This document shows positions 1-11,308 of a stretch of DNA of 64,000 nt, piece by piece (the first letter of the stretch is position 1; the number at the start of each line of letters is the position of its first letter). A program made the position numbers and the translations under genes. Under the pieces are notes generated by a model. The model searched no databases. It was not told where the DNA came from and saw nothing but the letters and a program-made list of their open reading frames with translations. The stretch comes from Pleurodeles waltl (taxonomy: Eukaryota; Chordata; Amphibia; Caudata; Salamandridae), in the NCBI RefSeq assembly GCF_031143425.1, contig NC_090442.1:421121776-421185775 (forward strand). The letters run 5' to 3'.

Positions 1-529
1 GCATGTAAAATAGCTGCTCTGTTCACTTACTATGCCCCATATTTGGCAGGGACAAAGTAGGGGCATACTGCTCATGCATCTATGCACACATATGTAGTTT
101 AGTGCACCCTACCTTAGGAAGGTCTGCTGGAGGGGTGACTTACCTATATTGCATTCAGTGTATAATGGACAGGGCACTCAAGCTGTGTGCCATGTCAGTT
201 TTGCAACTTAGGATTGCACTAGGACACAGCGTGCAATGGCAGTGCTGGGTGCACTTGGATGCATGGTCCCTAAGGGTGGCACAATCTGTGCTGCTGCCCT
301 CAGGAGCCTACCCTTAGTACCTCATGGCCTGGGTACTTTAGTACCATTTACTAAGGACTTATATTGGCACCACAAGGTGTTTGTAATTGTGCCAATGCAT
401 CACAACAGTTTTTGGAAAGAGATCTGGCTCAGGGACACTGGTTATCAGGGTATCTTGGCACTAACAACTTTGAAACCAAATCAAATACCAGGCAAAAAGT
501 GGGGTCTAACCATGAGGCCCTTTCTCACA
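1..529 (-). mobile_element. Terminal part of an LTR-like repeat, cut by the window edge
   Basis: Read on the minus strand this starts TGTGAGAAAGGGCC and continues with blocks I associate with an abundant newt LTR-like family: 'cactttttgcct', 'ccaccct' near a 'gggacc', and 'aggtaagtcacccctc'. A TG start at 529 with the family's usual TGTrAG opening fits an LTR edge. No target duplication can be tested because the other end is outside the window. The open frames of 105 and 181 codons that start here are accidents of repeat sequence. The family class (Gypsy or retrovirus-like) cannot be told from this piece. Confidence 0.6.
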
Positions 530-985
530 CTAGTGACCAGGCTGGACTGGTGAGCCAAAAGCATAGCTGGAAAACATGCAGGACTCAAACCTGCTGCCTT
601 CATCTCCTCGCACAACCTCTGTTCTTATCCATTCACTCTCTCTCCTCTCTATCACCCGTTTTGATTGCTTTCTCTCTCCCTTTCTGCTCCCTCCATTTCT
701 CTCTCTCTCTTGAAGCCTGTACCTCTGCAATTAACCTCTGGGACCTTGGGAAAGTGACAGTGGCGCAGGGAGCGGCCTTAGTCTTTGAAACCCAGCCTCC
801 AGGAACTCCAGCCCACCAGGGAAACGGCCGGTTGCAAAAAAAAGGCCTTTCTGGCCCCTATAGAGACACTTATTACAAAGAATCAATACAAACATCTAAG
901 GTGAAGTGATTCTGTGTAAATTCTAAATAATTCATCTGGTAGTTTCACTGTCGACCAATAAGGAAAGGGGGTGATCTCAGCATTA
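530..985. other. Non-genic stretch with a pyrimidine-rich tract
   Basis: No gene is visible. Between about 625 and 715 the plus strand is almost all C and T (many tctc runs), a polypyrimidine tract. The rest is unremarkable, apart from a short A-rich run near 836-843. Confidence 0.5.
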
Positions 986-1500
986 AAACTGACAAATTCA
1001 GTCACAGCGACCGAAGGATAAAACACCTTTGCCACAAAGAGATTATTTTAATTTGGTGAATAGTTTGTTTTCTGGCCTCTAACAAGGATTTTCCGTAGAG
1101 GTTTGCATTCACTTACCAGAAGTGTAATCGAACCACCAAACAGAATGTGTAACCCATGCAAAGACGAAGTATTTCTAACTATCTCTAAGAAGAGCACACA
1201 CCTGTGCGCTGCCTACGTCTCATACTGCGCCAATGAACTGTTCACGCCCATTAGAATGTCTTAAAACCCGAATTCTCTAAATGTCACCAAAGCCAGCAAC
1301 CCACGTGCAGCTGTTTTCAAACACAAGATGCCAGATTGTGCAGCTCATCATGCTTTAAAAAGCTATGTGCAGTCGATTAGAACATTACCCTGTGAATTTT
1401 GTGTCACTCTTAATCTTGTGTGAACAGACGTGGACAGGTTTGCAATTAGCCTTTGCCTTTGATCCTGGATTCAATGTTTGAGTGTTAGCCCTCAAGTGTG
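986..1500. promoter_or_regulatory. Candidate conserved non-coding (enhancer-like) block
   Basis: There are no repeat signatures and no usable open frame, and base composition is balanced with many transcription-factor-like words. These include an E-box CAGCTG near 1308, CACGTG-like 'cccacgtgc' just before it, a TCF/LEF-like CTTTGATC near 1457, and AT-rich homeobox-like words such as 'attattttaattt'. Such plain blocks between transposons often prove to be conserved enhancers in gene deserts. That is inference from texture only, and no conservation was measured. Confidence 0.3.
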
Positions 1501-2304
1501 CAAACTCTTCTCAATAAAATATTCTATACTAAAGATGGTAGCTAATATGCACAAACATTGAAAAACAATTTGGTATGTGGTTTTTGGCAGTTTTGGGGTT
1601 TTGTGACAACAATATTTTACAGTGCATCCAGGGTCTGATCAGCCTTTATCTCCCAGGTGCATATGGATTAAAAAGAAACATAGATAATAAGATCATTCAG
1701 AATACAAAATGCTAATCCTAGGAGCAGTGTGAGCCAGGACACCTTGGGAGACATGGCAAAGAGCAGGACAGCTATATTAGAAAATATATTTACATCCAGT
1801 CATGCAAAAGCAAAGTAAAACGCTACAGGACTCGAGCACTATGCAACAAAATGAAACCTTTTGTGAAGATAGATGAGTTGAGCTTTTAAGGTGAAAAATG
1901 TTATGAAGAAAGAAGAGCCGATGCAAAGGGCTGACCGTTCATATTTAACAAATTCAGCTTAGCTTTACAGGTTTGTTGAAACACAGTGAACAAAATGCTG
2001 CCATCCGTTGCAAGTCCTAGCTCTGAAGGCTTGGGTATTGTGTACCATGCACCTGTGGTACTGTTAGGTTACTCATCACACATCCAGTGTATGTATGCTT
2101 CTTCATTAGTGGTGAGGTACTGGAATGTGCTACCACGACACGGGAATCCATTGAGGGTGCCGGTGTTCACTCAGTACTCTTGAGGGGCGAGACCATATGA
2201 GATTAAAGAAAACAACATTAAAATGGATGCCCATCGGACACTTTGAAATAATTGGCATTATAATATTCATATTTGTTATCAGTCAAAGAGCCAAGTTACT
2301 CGAT
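1501..2304. other. Unannotated AT-rich sequence
   Basis: I see no gene, no clear repeat end and no strong hairpin here. Short open frames such as the 65-codon one at 1986-2183 have no recognisable protein content. Confidence 0.5.
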
Positions 2305-2998
2305 ATTAGAACATTAGAATGTTGGGAGCTCAATTGGAGACAATGGAGTGCTCTGGGCTTCTAATGGCTGATAAAAGCCCAGAGCATCAACATTACAATG
2401 TTCTTTGTTCACAGCAATAGCTGTGAACAAAGGCCTCACAGAACCAAGGGGATTTCAGTCCCCTTGGGCTCCATGAGGCCTTTGTTTTATTTATTAGAAC
2501 ATTCTGCCTTCGAGTGGCGGAATGTTCTAATAGCCTTATAGCCCTTGTAGCTGGGCTAGACAGGCTATTAGAACATTGGAAGTTGGCAGCTCCATTGAAA
2601 ACAATGGAGTGCTGCAGGCTTTTACTGGCCGGTAAAAGCCCGCAGCGCCAACATTCCAATGGGCTTTGTTCATTCTAATCCCCTCGGGCTCCGTGAGCAA
2701 TTTGTTTTTTTTAAGAGAACATTCTGCCCTGAGTGGCAGAATGTTCTAATAGCCTTAGAACCCGCCATAGCGGGCCCTACCGGCTATTAAAGGCCCTTTC
2801 CCTTGTTAAATGCCCGAGCCGAAAGGAGCGGGCCTTTAATAGCCGGTAGAGCCCGCTACGGCGGGTTCTAAGGCTATATTAAAGACCCACTGCCTAGTTA
2901 AAGGCCCTCGCCTTTGGCTGGGCCTTTAACGCTTGAGCGGACTTTTAATGGCTGGTATAGCCCGCTACAACAGGCTCTAAGGCTGTATTAAAATTGCT
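2305..2998. mobile_element. Foldback (palindromic) repeat cluster
   Basis: The block is built of nested hairpins. Arms 2403-2414/2421-2432 are a perfect 12 bp. Arms 2444-2452/2459-2467 are 9 bp. Arms 2492-2508/2516-2532 match 16 of 17, and the same 'agaacattctgcc' hairpin recurs at 2716-2728/2735-2747. The largest has 43-bp arms at 2754-2796 and 2830-2872 with two mismatches. A unit that begins 'ttagaacatt' at 2306 is repeated from 2568 (offset 262 bp), so the element also contains a tandem duplication. There are no coding features. It is probably a non-autonomous DNA transposon, family not assigned. Confidence 0.75.
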
Positions 2999-3207
2999 GC
3001 ACATTGACATCAGTCCTGAGAAAAGTTTTTCTTGTAGTGTCTGAAGGAAGCTGAAATGCTGCCTTGACAGTTACATACATTTCTACTGCTTTGTCACTTT
3101 CACAGTTCTGTAAAAAGAAGCAGTCTGAAAATGATGCGTGCACTATTCTATTAGTTTGTAAATAGGCATGAGCAAGGATATTTTTTAATAATAGCAATTA
3201 CCTTATG

Positions 3208-3499
3208 TGTTAGTACAGTGTTACTATACAGTGCTCCACCTTGTCTATTTTTATGTAATTTGTCATACCAAAGCCAACCTATCCACCCGAGGCCTCTCTG
3301 TACTCCTCTCACTTCCTGCCCAGACAGGAAGTGGTGTCCAGCGCTCTGTTCTGGACCTGAAATTCTGCAGAATATTGGCTGCAAGGTCCTAGTGCGCTAC
3401 TCCTGATTTGACTGTAGTAAATAGCCTTTGTTGAATTTACTTTGACTTGTATTCTGTCTATTCAGCACGGAAAAATAGCCTTTCATTCAAAATCTAACA
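3208..3499 (+). mobile_element. Possible short solo LTR
   Basis: The 292-bp segment starts TGTTAGTACAG and ends AAATCTAACA, giving the TG...CA ends and short inverted TGTTAG/CTAACA typical of LTRs. Near 3414-3450 a 'gtaaatagcctttgttgaat' stretch resembles the polyadenylation/R-U5 region of retrovirus-like LTRs, although a clean AATAAA is absent. Flanks share only ATG (3205-3207 and 3500-3502), so there is no convincing target duplication. It contains an inverted pair of ETS-type sites (3308-3331). No internal retroviral genes are present. An unrelated unique sequence with chance termini is a fair alternative. Confidence 0.35.
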
Positions 3500-3818
3500 A
3501 TGATATACTCCCCTCGTCGGTAGTGCATTCCATGTAAGACTTTTCTTAACATGTCAGGGTTCTATCGAACTGTTCTAAGGCTGTCAGATCTCAATTGGAG
3601 AGCTTCAGTGCTTGATATCAAAGAAGCGGATGGAAACGTGCACTTTCCTGTGAAACTCCGTCTTGCTGTCCCATGCTGAGTCCTGAGTACTGCCAGACCA
3701 CAGGAGGGGTTTAGATTTAGAAATTGCTCCCATTTAATTTGCAGACACTAAGTAATGTAAGCCTTGTCTGTATTTAAAGGATTTACTGCATGTGTGCCGC
3801 TCTCCATACTGATAATGA

Positions 3819-4415
3819 GGATTCACCGGAGAGGCTTTGTGGAATCTGCAGACTATCTCAGGGGATGGACTGCTTGGCGGGAAGATGGATTTACAGAAGC
3901 AGAGGTTCTTTGCCTTTCCAGGAGTTGATGTGACGACATTTTCACCCGCTGTTCTTGAGGTGCCAACTGAAATTGGAACCCACTTGGGTGGGCATTTCAC
4001 TGGTGGTGAATTAAGGGCGTTCAATGTGTTTGTCCCATATGTGGGCATGGATAGCTCTAAAGGGCATAGAATAAAAGAAATACATGTTCAAACGCTGCTT
4101 CATGGAAATTTTTCCCAAACAGATGTGAAGAGTGCCCCTCGCTCTGACGCCTCTTTCCATTCTGCTACTCTTATATCAAGGTTTATGATAATGAAACCAA
4201 AACTACAGAAGACGTTCGTAGGGAAAGGGCTAGGACTGGGCGAGTTCCTCATGGTGGGCACAAGACAAGCTGAGATCATTGGAGTCCATACATACCACTT
4301 CACAGCAGGAGCAAAATGTCTTGATTTTACCCCAAAGACTGATGATTTTTCTTCTATGCCTGTTCCCTTAAAACATTCTCGGATTTTGCCTCTGCTACCT
4401 ATTTCAGATGTGTGA
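3819..4415 (+). CDS. Unexplained 199-codon open frame, doubtful gene
   Basis: The frame is open from just after a TGA at 3816 to a TGA at 4413-4415. The first in-frame ATG is at 3885 (within AAG ATG GAT), giving about 176 residues; a TTG at 3837 is not a credible eukaryotic start. The product has a normal-looking composition, with runs such as 'GKGLGLGEFLMVGTRQAE' and a C-terminal 'SMPVPLKHSRILPLLP', but matches no family I know. No signal peptide or membrane segment is visible. There is no clear splice or polyadenylation context: 'ttttttttaacttttgaaat' follows the stop without AATAAA. It could be an exon relic, a retroelement piece or chance. Confidence 0.2.
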   Translation, partial: GFTGEALWNLQTISGDGLLGGKMDLQKQRFFAFPGVDVTTFSPAVLEVPTEIGTHLGGHFTGGELRAFNVFVPYVGMDSSKGHRIKEIHVQTLLHGNFSQTDVKSAPRSDASFHSATLISRFMIMKPKLQKTFVGKGLGLGEFLMVGTRQAEIIGVHTYHFTAGAKCLDFTPKTDDFSSMPVPLKHSRILPLLPISDV

Positions 4416-5756
4416 CTTGTGGTACATTTTTTTTAACTTTTGAAATATGGAGTTTTGAATACATATCAACATTTGCAAACAGAAAAGGGGAGATTTTGAA
4501 ATACATCTAAGAAATGACTTATATTGACTTATATTGAATCATAGAGAATTTTAGGCGGGAGATAGGTTAAATAAATACATTTTGTCTTGAAAAATCCTTA
4601 GTGTCACACCTGAATCGGTTGTATCGGCAGGTATGAGTCTTATTTAATTATGATGTGAGCCAGCTTTGACTCCACTGCTGATTTGATGTGAATTGTCACA
4701 AAATAATCTAAAGGAAGTTGGTTATCCAGCGACTTCAAAGGAAGTGATTTCATTAATTTGTTTCTGCATGTCACTCCCATAAAGGTTACCCTGTGAAAGT
4801 GGGCATTGCTGATTCAATCGTTCCTCATTCACTTTAGTAATTGCCATTGCATTTATGTTGCAGCTTATGGAGGCTATTGCAGCTCCAATACGCGATTACC
4901 CTACCCTCAGGTTATGCAGTAGCATGCATGGGTCGATGAGAAGGGTTGACCAAATTACTTCTCAGTAATCTTCATTATTCCTAATTGAAGGCTTCCTTTT
5001 CCCAGTACTAACCATGTGAGTATTGCCAGTCAAGGGACAGCATTTCCTTCAAGTCTAAAGCGTCCTTCTAATTCACTTACTTTTGTTTTAATAGGGAAGT
5101 AGAACAACTTAATGTCCCTTTCTATTATGAACTAATCTCTCATGCCTACTCAAAACCACTGAAACAGCATGATCATTCTACAAAACATATGGGTAGGAAG
5201 TGGATAGATGTTGGGCCGTGACAATGAAGACTTAGACTAGGAGTAATTAATATTACTGTCAAGTAATCAGGTGCTTAATTCCTCATCCACTTCTTGTCTT
5301 CCTCGTCAAAGTCCTAAACTTGTGAGGATGTACCAAGTAATCCAGCAGTAACAAAACATTATAGGTGGACAATCATTCATTACTATCTCTTTATCTGTGT
5401 TCTTCTCTATCGTAACCTTTTCAATGCTTCAGACAAAAAATTACAAACAAATACATTTTATATCTTTAAACACAGGATAACACTCCTTCTGTTGGACATT
5501 TATAATCCTGATCAGTAACGTGTAAATATTGGTGCTTAATGAACATTTCTGATGAAGACCATATAGCAACTCTACAATAACACACTTTTGGCTTCTACCC
5601 AACAAGCTGCAGTACCCCTTGTGGAAGAATCCTCAGTTCCACAAGGAATTTCTTGATGCGCTGCTTTATATGCAGCTAGTTTCGCTGATTTGGCCTATCC
5701 ACTGATAGTATGATTTGCCCGTCTTTTATGAGTGCAGTTGGTCTATGTAAAACCAC
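4416..5756. other. Unannotated sequence
   Basis: No gene, repeat edge or strong secondary structure was found in this 1.3-kb stretch. Its texture is ordinary AT-rich unique DNA. Confidence 0.5.
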
Positions 5757-5990
5757 ATTAACGTCATTGTTTTTGACGTTAATGTTGACCAACGAGCCAC
5801 AAATCACTGCGCCTTATTTACAGGGTGGCGCAATGCATGCATTGCCCCACTCTGTAAACCTTTGCGCTACATTATGCCTGCGCCAGGCATAATGTATGCA
5901 AAGGGGGCGTTTCCCCATTAGGGGAGCCAGAAAAATGGTGTAAGGAAATCTACGAGATTTCCTTACACCATTTTTTAGGGAACTTTTAAT
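5757..5990. mobile_element. Hairpin cluster, remnant of a foldback element
   Basis: Four palindromes follow one another. The first has 11-bp arms 'cattaacgtca'/'tgacgttaatg' around 5757-5785. A 16-bp self-complementary 'gcaatgcatgcattgc' lies at 5830-5845. Arms 5869-5880/5884-5895 are a perfect 12 bp with a 3-base loop. Arms 5931-5951/5955-5975 are a perfect 21 bp, also with a 3-base loop. Such chains of hairpins are characteristic of newt foldback transposons. Outer inverted repeats and a target duplication were not found, so the copy is probably truncated. Confidence 0.65.
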
Positions 5991-6974
5991 GCCTGCTCAA
6001 GAGGGTAAAACAGGAAGTGGTAGTGTGTAACTTCAATATTATGGATAGGAAAGAGGGAATATTTCATAATGGAAGGAGAGAAGGGACGCACATTTGTAGT
6101 TCTAAATGACACAGAAGAAAGTTTTAGGCTTGGGGAACATGACTATCTCATCAACGGGAATACTCACAAGGTTACACTGTAACGAGGGAGACAAGGTGTG
6201 AAAGTTATGAATGGTGCAATTTGCGTGTACATCGTAAAATTGAACAGGCATAAGATCAACATCCTGCTAACCGGAAAGCAGCCTGATTGATGGACACACG
6301 ATCTCTGGCCACATCAGCTAGGCCGGATTCCATTTCTGGTGACCAAGCTAAAAGGTTTGGGTGGGTTTTGGAGCACGATCTTTTGCTCAGACCGCAGATT
6401 CCTTAGTTCTGGACGTCTGGGTTCCAGCTGCTAAAAATGCTCTGAAACATTCTGCCTTCTCTTGCCTCAGACCAACAAAGAACAATACATTGCCATCTTC
6501 AGCAATGATAGAAAATGTCTGTTAGGCTAGTATCTGGGAAGAGCATGTGATGCGAGCCAGACAGAGTTAAGATGGCTGTCGGGGAAGCGGAGAATGTGGC
6601 TGAGGACCCTCTGCCAGACACCTAGAGCCTTCGGCAGGACAGACTTACTGTCCTGCCCCATAGGGCAGCTCCTTGTAGACCAGTCGGAACTTTACAGTCG
6701 TCCAGCTCGCTGTTGGTGGAAATCCTCCAAGTTAAACGTCAGGACGTGAGACAGAGCCTTTCGAGTGCTTATTCCCAAGCTTCGGATTGTACTTCTTCTT
6801 AGTCTTTAGAACGTAGTGCATTTTAACAGTTTCAAACTTGCACTGAAACTGCATTTACTCAACCAATCTCAGTTAGTCATATATTGTTCGCCTTAGTCGC
6901 GTCTTTTTGCTTCTGCTTTTTTTAGTACCCAGAGCCGAGAGGCTAAGGTGTGCGTGTGCGCTTAATTGATTAAC
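5991..6974. other. Unannotated sequence
   Basis: No coding region or known repeat was recognised. The part around 6240-6800 is somewhat richer in G and C but shows no inverted or tandem structure that I can support. Confidence 0.45.

Positions 6975-7014
<40 letters not shown>
6975..7014. repeat. (AAT)n microsatellite
   Basis: About 13 near-perfect aat units run in a row, followed by decayed units to about 7060 ('ttattattaataca'). The polyisoleucine stretch in the reverse-strand open frame over this spot is an artefact of the repeat. Confidence 0.95.
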
Positions 7015-7060
7015 GTAATTATAATATCCATAACAATCATAATATTGTTATTATTAATAC

Positions 7061-8631
7061 AACAACAACAAGTTGTCAGGTACAGTGTTTGCTTGCCCTG
7101 GAGAGCTGATCCAGTTGCATTGCTGAGGAGTATAGAAGCATAACATAGAGAATGAGTTGCTTCAGCTGCTATTTTTGATTTGACTGTCAGATTGCCTCTT
7201 GCTGTTTTGCAGCTCCCAATATATACCCTGTGGTCAAAAAATCTATTTGATACAGTACAGTCCATTTGTAATTGGTAAACTAGAATTGTCAGAAGGAAAA
7301 CATCATGTTTTATTTTATTATTTAAGCCAGTTCTTTATACGAATAAGTAAAAAGGCAGTATGGAAAAAAATAATCCACATTTTTCAAGATTTTACTAAGC
7401 CAGTATTGATACTTTGGGCCTAATTAAAAGTGGCTTGTTAAATCGAGATCCTTGTGCATCTAGTTGTTTGCAGAGGGTTTACAACTACAAGGGGTAATTA
7501 CTGGGTGAGATAAAGATTGCGCCTTTTGTTAAATTTCAGCAGCTCAAACCAGTCGGAATTAAACAAAAAAAAAAGGACTGGTATATACCAAGACATTCAA
7601 ATTTTGTGACAACTAGCACTGGAATCTGCCTGTTATTCACTAAAAACTCAGAATATGCAATACGTATTGCATCTGATCAAGTCCAAATACCTCTGTCGGG
7701 TTTTAATTGCATGCACATGGCCTGCTCCTAATCAGACCCTTTGTAATGGAAATATATGCCTGGAAAACATACCAGTACAATTTAGCAACTATTAGGCCAG
7801 CAATGATATACTTCCCTGTTTAATCAGTGCCTTGGGTGAATGCAAAAAATGTTGTGCTTATGAAGTAGGGAATAGTGCAATGCGGAAGGAAGACGTGTAA
7901 TGATGAGCTCAGCTACCACAGCCCTGCCATCATACACAGTAATATGATGCCTGTTGTTTCTCTGAGCTCTCAGTGCTTAATATGAACTGGTGGCTGCAAC
8001 TGGGGACAAACAAGAATGTCAGAAAAGCACAAGGGGCAAGAAGGAGGAGGACAAAATGTGACAAAACGAGAATGCAGGAACCCAAAACAGTGAGATAAAG
8101 CGGCAGGGAGTGTCTGGTGGTAGATTAAAAATCAAGATGTGGAATCAAGACTACACAGTGGTGATATTTGGCAAACTGACATTTGATATTGCTGGCTACG
8201 GCTTCTAAGCAAAAGTTTCAGCCCAGCACTTCTTCTCTTACAAATTAAGCTCTGGGAGCTTCAATGCTTCCGTTGTTTGGATATTACGGTTAGTTGAATC
8301 AGATACTTATACAGCAAGCATTGGTAATGCCAGTAGGTCTGGCTTATGAGTACACTAACGAGCCAGACCTCAAAATCCATGCACCTTAATGACTGCCTTT
8401 TCCCATCTGTGCTGCTGCTAAAGACAAATGGCAACAATTATCTAGTTATCTAAGACACTTTAATAACTTTACAATGGTATGTATGTGCCCCTGAAAGTTC
8501 AAGCTCAGGCAGCTGGATAAATAAACAAAATGATCACAGCTGTGTGGAGGGCAAGCACTTGTGTGTGGAAGTGCACAATTTATGCCCAATAAAAACAGGT
8601 ACTGCTGGCTTCCAACATCTCGTGGCCGAAT
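7061..8631. other. Unannotated sequence
   Basis: No gene is recognisable. A 12-base A run occurs near 7563. The words 'gggcctaatt' near 7416 resemble the end of an inverted-repeat element, but no partner end was found. Confidence 0.4.
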
Positions 8632-8683
8632 TAAAGCCACTCCCCTGGTGGTTGAGCTAAAGCCCCTCCTCTGGTGGTTCTCA
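8632..8683. repeat. Two tandem 26-bp units with CTGGTGGT core
   Basis: Units 8632-8657 and 8658-8683 both begin 'taaagcc' and contain 'ctggtggtt'. Read on the minus strand the core is AACCACCAG, which resembles half of a CTCF site (CCACCAGGGGG). The similarity is partial and function is unproven. Confidence 0.6.
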
Positions 8684-10509
8684 CATAATTGTCTATCGAC
8701 AACTGCACTGTCACACCAGACCATAAAAAGAAATTAGTTGTATTTTTGGTACAAGTTCTGCATTTGGGTTGAGTAACAGTGAACGTGGAAGGTGGAGTTA
8801 TATGTGTGAAAGCAGTGCTCGGTTTGAACTACTGGATTCAGTACTTCGCATCAGCACCTAAATGTCAACACCAACACTTATAACAGTCTGAAACGTGGTG
8901 GTGCTATTTGTCAAATTTAGAGATGAGCACAACAACACTTGTTTAGTAATGCAATATACATTACAAATTACCAATACCTGCTGCCCAAGCTATTTTACAC
9001 ATGGCCTGACCTGGAATAGTTTGAATTGCCACACTTGTAGGACTATGATGGTTAGTAGTTGTGTTGGTTCTGTCATTGGCAGTTCTGACAGGGGCAAAGG
9101 GTGGTGCAACCAAGCCTCATTGAACTCCTGACGAGGGCCCTGGCACATACTTTTTTTGATAAAGCAAGCACTGTAAAGTGAAAAATCACAGAATGCCATC
9201 TGCTTCCAGCATAGAGCCTGGCCTTCAAAAGACACCCTTTGTGTCGTGACATATCAAGCGACATAGTTGCAAGGCAAATCTTTTCTACGATTCCAATACA
9301 GATGTCTGCTAAAATCCAGGCACTAAACCCATGGATGACAGTAGTGCAGTATGTGCAATGGGTTCTTCTATTTTTTTAACAGTCATTAATGAAACATTGA
9401 ATTAGCAGCATGTTTATAAACAGTGATTGATAAGACACATAAATAGGCATCTTCTGGACAGAACACAAGCTTGCGACATGCTATGAACTCTTATCACCTT
9501 ATTTAGATGGCAGGTTGTGGAAAGCAGTCCACAGAGTCTACACGAATCAGCTTCACAATTTCTACCCCTTAAATGACACCCATGTGCAATGATTTAAAAG
9601 GCCACATGTAATGCTTTTATTAAAAAGGCTCTGCATATAAAAGTCATGTGCATCAGTGGTGCCGGAGAAATCAGACTGTTCAGTAATGGTTTTTGTATAC
9701 CGCAGGCACAACCAGGCAAATGTTTCAAAGTCCTAAATATGGAAAGCAACAAATTGAGGATACAAAACATCAGAAGATTTCTTTAGCTGGTTGGTGGAAG
9801 AAGTCGGTTTAAAGGTATTTGGGGAATTTCCTGTAGTCTGTCACCTGTCGAAGAGTAGGGAGTTGCAGTTCCAATGGGTGTTGGTTTGATTAATAAACAA
9901 ATGTTTGGCCCTTAATCTATATTTATTACTGACAATGTCTGCCAGTTATCATCAAATGGACACCTAACAGGCATAAAGTTTTTCCTTGTGCATAACTGTA
10001 TGCAGTGACTTTGTACAATTATACAGGAGTAAACCATAAGGAGTGGGAAGATCAAGGCGTAGTAGGGTTGTTTGTGAATGCGACCTACTTTAAAATGTTT
10101 GAGCGTTCAGTCCTCTCAAACCTTTTTGGCAACTCTGTAACTGGTCAGAGGTTACAGAGATTTACTCCTGGAAAGTTTTGGAGCGAATTCACTTCTAGAT
10201 TGGGAAAGGGAACAGAACATCCCCAAAGTCCAGGAGTGTGTAGGCTTCGAAATTTCTTAATGAAGGAAGATCTTTTTCCTTCGAAGGATAAAAAGAAAAG
10301 AATGTGCAATTGAATATAGGTTCTGGCTTCCCTAATGTAGACTTGTACTGTCTCACACGTAGAAATACAAAAAGTAAAAATGTCTTATGATAATCCCAGG
10401 AGTACATTAGTAACCCTGCAACTGGTGCAGCTTTCAGGCATAGTACTTCGATTGTATGAGAGCTACAAAAACTAGTAAAGCTTCACTTATCCGAAGAAGT
10501 ACTTATATT
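8684..10509. other. Unannotated sequence
   Basis: There are no supportable genes in 1.8 kb. Near 8812 'cagtgctcggtttgaac' resembles a hAT transposon end of the CAGTGCT type, but there is no second end. The 102-codon frame at 10005-10313 begins at a non-ATG codon and has no recognisable domain. Confidence 0.4.
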
Positions 10510-11113
10510 GGCCTAATTCACAAAAGTAAATTTGATTCTAAACATATTTGCCTTTCCAGGAGTGCAGAGTTCTATAAACATGTTAATCCGAAAGATGTGG
10601 TGTGTATTGGACATTCCAAGGCATGGTTTGCCGTGGAAGTTTGGGAAAGCCCTACAAACATGGCAGGTAGTTGGCGTTCCCCAACTTCTCTCTAACCCCT
10701 TTTCACTCTGGAAAGGGGCAGGTATATACTCCAGCCAAAGGCCATCGTAACTTCCCTTCCACAAATGGAAGAAGAATACATCACACCCATATTCGCTGGA
10801 GTGTAGGGGATCGGGTTTCTCCAAAGGGAAAACTATTATCACTGTGACAACGTTCATGTGCGTTGGGCATATGTCTCACTTTTGAGATGTTCTTTACTAT
10901 GGAGATATCCCTACAGTGGCAATATGATCCCACTGGTAAGGTCACTTGATCTTTGCAGGAATAAGCATGGAAACATACACCTGGAATAGTTGTGAACTCC
11001 CGAAAGTTGTAAATCTACAGCGCCATATGGGTGTTAGTTGGTGTGTTTACATAATTCTTTGTGAATCAGGCCGGATGAATTTAGATTTACTACCTTTGTT
11101 TGCGAATTAGGCC
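10510..11113. mobile_element. Inverted-repeat transposon relic, GGCCTAATTC ends
   Basis: The left end GGCCTAATTCACAAAAGTAA is matched in inverse by the right end, which on the minus strand reads GGCCTAATTCGCAAACAAAG. A second right-end-like copy ('tttgtgaatcaggcc') lies inside near 11060, which suggests a nested or duplicated end. No transposase is encoded. The ends resemble those of the smaller element at 30877-31087, so both may belong to one non-autonomous family. No clear target duplication remains. Confidence 0.55.
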
Positions 11114-11308
11114 CTCGCCTCTGCATTTACACCTAAAGTATTCAGATCTTTTCCCAGCCTCATGTCTTGCTCTCCGTGTCTGTTGTTTTTAATTTCTCTC
11201 TTATGCTATCTTCACATGAAACTACTGCTACATTACCTATGTATAGGCTGAAAATTAATAGGTGAGGTGCAACGAAAGGTCACTGGTAGGGAAAACTAGA
11301 TTCTTCAG

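Noticed and set aside
364..909. 181-codon open frame
   Set aside because: It crosses the edge of an LTR-like repeat into a CT-rich tract and has no domain; its composition reflects low-complexity DNA.
3734..4048. Zinc-finger-like words ('GERHTCSKSF') on the minus strand
   Set aside because: Only one cysteine-histidine set is partly present, the second cysteine is missing, and there are no neighbouring fingers; probably chance.
6873..7265. 130-codon minus frame with a polyisoleucine segment suggesting a membrane protein
   Set aside because: The hydrophobic run is the (AAT)n microsatellite read in reverse.
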